Below are positions 5,580-6,571 of a DNA stretch of 6,571 nucleotides, piece by piece (position 1 is the stretch's first letter; every line of letters starts with the position of its first letter). The notes under the pieces were generated by a model. That model searched no databases, had not been told where the DNA came from, and saw only the letters and a program-made list of their open reading frames with translations. Both the position numbers and the translations under genes were made by a program. Source of the stretch: Actinomycetota bacterium. GTDB lineage: Bacteria; Actinomycetota; Acidimicrobiia; Acidimicrobiales; Microtrichaceae. The stretch spans positions 1 to 6,571 of the forward strand of contig SXMI01000233.1 in assembly GCA_005777415.1 (NCBI GenBank), read 5' to 3'.

Positions 5580-6571
5580 TCAGTCGCGGTTGGACGAGAA
5601 GAGGATCCCGCGCAGGGCGTCGAACTCCTCGAGCGCCTGCCCGGACCCCAGCGCGACGGCCTCGAGGGGCCGCGGCGCGATCCGGATCGGCATGCCGGTC
5701 TCGTTGGCCAGACGGTTGGCGAACCCCTTGAGCAGCGCCCCGCCGCCGGCGAGCACGATCCCTCGCTCCATGACGTCGGCGGCGAGCTCGGGTGGTGTCT
5801 TGTCGAGCGTCACCTTCACGGCGTCGATGATGGACGAGAGCGGCTCCTCGATCGCCTCGCGGATCTCGTAGGTCGACGTGACGATCGTCTTGGGCAGGCC
5901 CGTGACCAGATCGCGCCCGCGGATCTCGGCCTGCAGCTCCTGTTCGAGGGGCCAGGCCGAACCCAGCTCCATCTTGACGACCTCGGCGGTCCGCTCGCCC
6001 AGCGCCAGCGAGTACTCCTTCTTGATGTACTGGATGATCGCCTCGTCGAGCTCGTCACCGCCGACCCGCACCGACTGGCTCGTGACGACACCGCCGAGTG
6101 AGATCATCGCCACCTCGGTGGTCCCACCACCGATGTCCACGATCATGTTCCCCGTGGGCTCCTGGACGGGGAGCCCGGCCCCGATGGCCGCGGCCATGGG
6201 TTCCTCGATGATGTGGGCCGGCTTGCGGGCCCCGGCGAACTCGGCGGCGTCCTGCACGGCCCGCTGCTCCACGCCGGTCACACCGGAGGGCACGCAGATG
6301 ATCATCCGCGGCTTGGAGAACCGGCTGTTGTGCACCCGCTGGATGAAGTAGCGGAGCATGACCTCGCACACCTCGAAGTCCGAGATGACGCCGTCCTTCA
6401 GCGGCCGGATCGCCCGGATGTGGGCGGGGGTCTTGCCGATCATGCGCTTGGCCTCGGTGCCCACGGCGACCGCCCGGCCGTCCTGTTCGCGCACCGCCAC
6501 CACCGAGGGCTCGCAGAGCACGATCCCCTCGCCCCGGACGTAGACGAGCGTGTTGGCGGTGCCCCGGTCGA
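5580..6571 (-). CDS. mreB: MreB, actin-like cell-shape protein (5' end outside the window)
   Basis: MreB is a bacterial actin homologue that forms ATP-dependent filaments on the inner membrane face and directs the elongasome. The window shows 329 codons, the first complete one at 6569; roughly 10-20 N-terminal residues are missing compared with a usual length near 345. With Asp at 6569 as residue 1, the phosphate-1 loop reads DRGTANT (1-7), connect-1 includes EEPMAAAIGAGLPV (122-135), phosphate-2 is VDIGGGTTEVAM (144-155) and the adenosine motif is VLAGGGALLKGF (272-283). A GTG at 6521 could be mistaken for a start, but conserved MreB sequence continues upstream of it (GTANTLVYVRGEGI), so it is an internal valine. 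Two positions look unusual: Arg2, where most relatives have Leu or another hydrophobic residue, and Cys19, where Asn or Asp is common (EPSVVA context). The protein ends in LFSSNRD. The promoter of the gene block must lie beyond the right edge or further upstream. Confidence 0.97.
   Translation of the reverse strand, partial: DRGTANTLVYVRGEGIVLCEPSVVAVREQDGRAVAVGTEAKRMIGKTPAHIRAIRPLKDGVISDFEVCEVMLRYFIQRVHNSRFSKPRMIICVPSGVTGVEQRAVQDAAEFAGARKPAHIIEEPMAAAIGAGLPVQEPTGNMIVDIGGGTTEVAMISLGGVVTSQSVRVGGDELDEAIIQYIKKEYSLALGERTAEVVKMELGSAWPLEQELQAEIRGRDLVTGLPKTIVTSTYEIREAIEEPLSSIIDAVKVTLDKTPPELAADVMERGIVLAGGGALLKGFANRLANETGMPIRIAPRPLEAVALGSGQALEEFDALRGILFSSNRD

Noticed and set aside
4511..5731. 406-codon plus-strand open frame opposite mreC and the mreD start
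   Set aside because: It crosses three genes in antisense with low-complexity Arg/Gly/Asp-rich sequence and no motif.
6519..6521. GTG as the mreB start codon
   Set aside because: Conserved MreB sequence including the phosphate-1 loop continues upstream to the window edge, so this is an internal valine.

Overview
This 6.6-kb window is one co-directional gene block on the minus strand of a high-GC bacterium. Read in the direction of transcription (right to left) it holds mreB (its start lies beyond the right edge), mreC, mreD, mrdA (penicillin-binding protein 2), rodA, and the first 287 codons of a large radical-SAM protein that runs off the left edge. Genes fill nearly all of it. The largest non-coding gaps are 54 bases (mreD-mrdA) and 53 bases (rodA to the radical-SAM gene). 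I see no tRNA, rRNA, CRISPR array, insertion sequence, phage gene or integration site.

Organism: GC content is very high and the reading frames show strong G/C third-position bias, which produces long meaningless open frames on the opposite strand. A complete MreBCD-PBP2-RodA set in such DNA, a SEDS/PBP pair of actinobacterial style and a Thr/Ala/Pro/Gly-rich linker in the PBP suggest a rod-shaped or elongating actinobacterium. Class Acidimicrobiia or a relative is my best guess from protein style alone. This is inference, not a database result.

Region by region: positions 6571-5580 encode MreB, the actin-like filament that organises lateral wall growth. Positions 5575-4739 encode MreC and 4722-4213 encode MreD, the membrane proteins that link filament and synthases. 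Positions 4158-2035 encode PBP2, the transpeptidase, and 2035-917 encode RodA, its SEDS glycosyltransferase partner. Together they form the Rod complex (elongasome). Spacing is tight: 4 bases between mreB and mreC, 16 between mreC and mreD, and a one-base TGATG overlap between mrdA and rodA, which suggests a polycistronic mRNA with translational coupling.

The last gene (863 to 1) belongs by its motifs to an uncharacterised radical-SAM family that commonly sits near mre, ribonuclease G/E and ribosomal protein L21/L27 genes. The 53-base gap before it holds an imperfect GC-rich hairpin and then a TAGACT hexamer nine bases before the ATG. This may be a small transcription-unit boundary with a leaderless promoter.

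Overall this is a conserved housekeeping region. I found no convincing new system. The best leads are the uncharacterised radical-SAM gene with its possible private promoter, a three-cysteine cluster and a Thr-rich insert in PBP2, and an Arg in the first nucleotide-binding loop of MreB.
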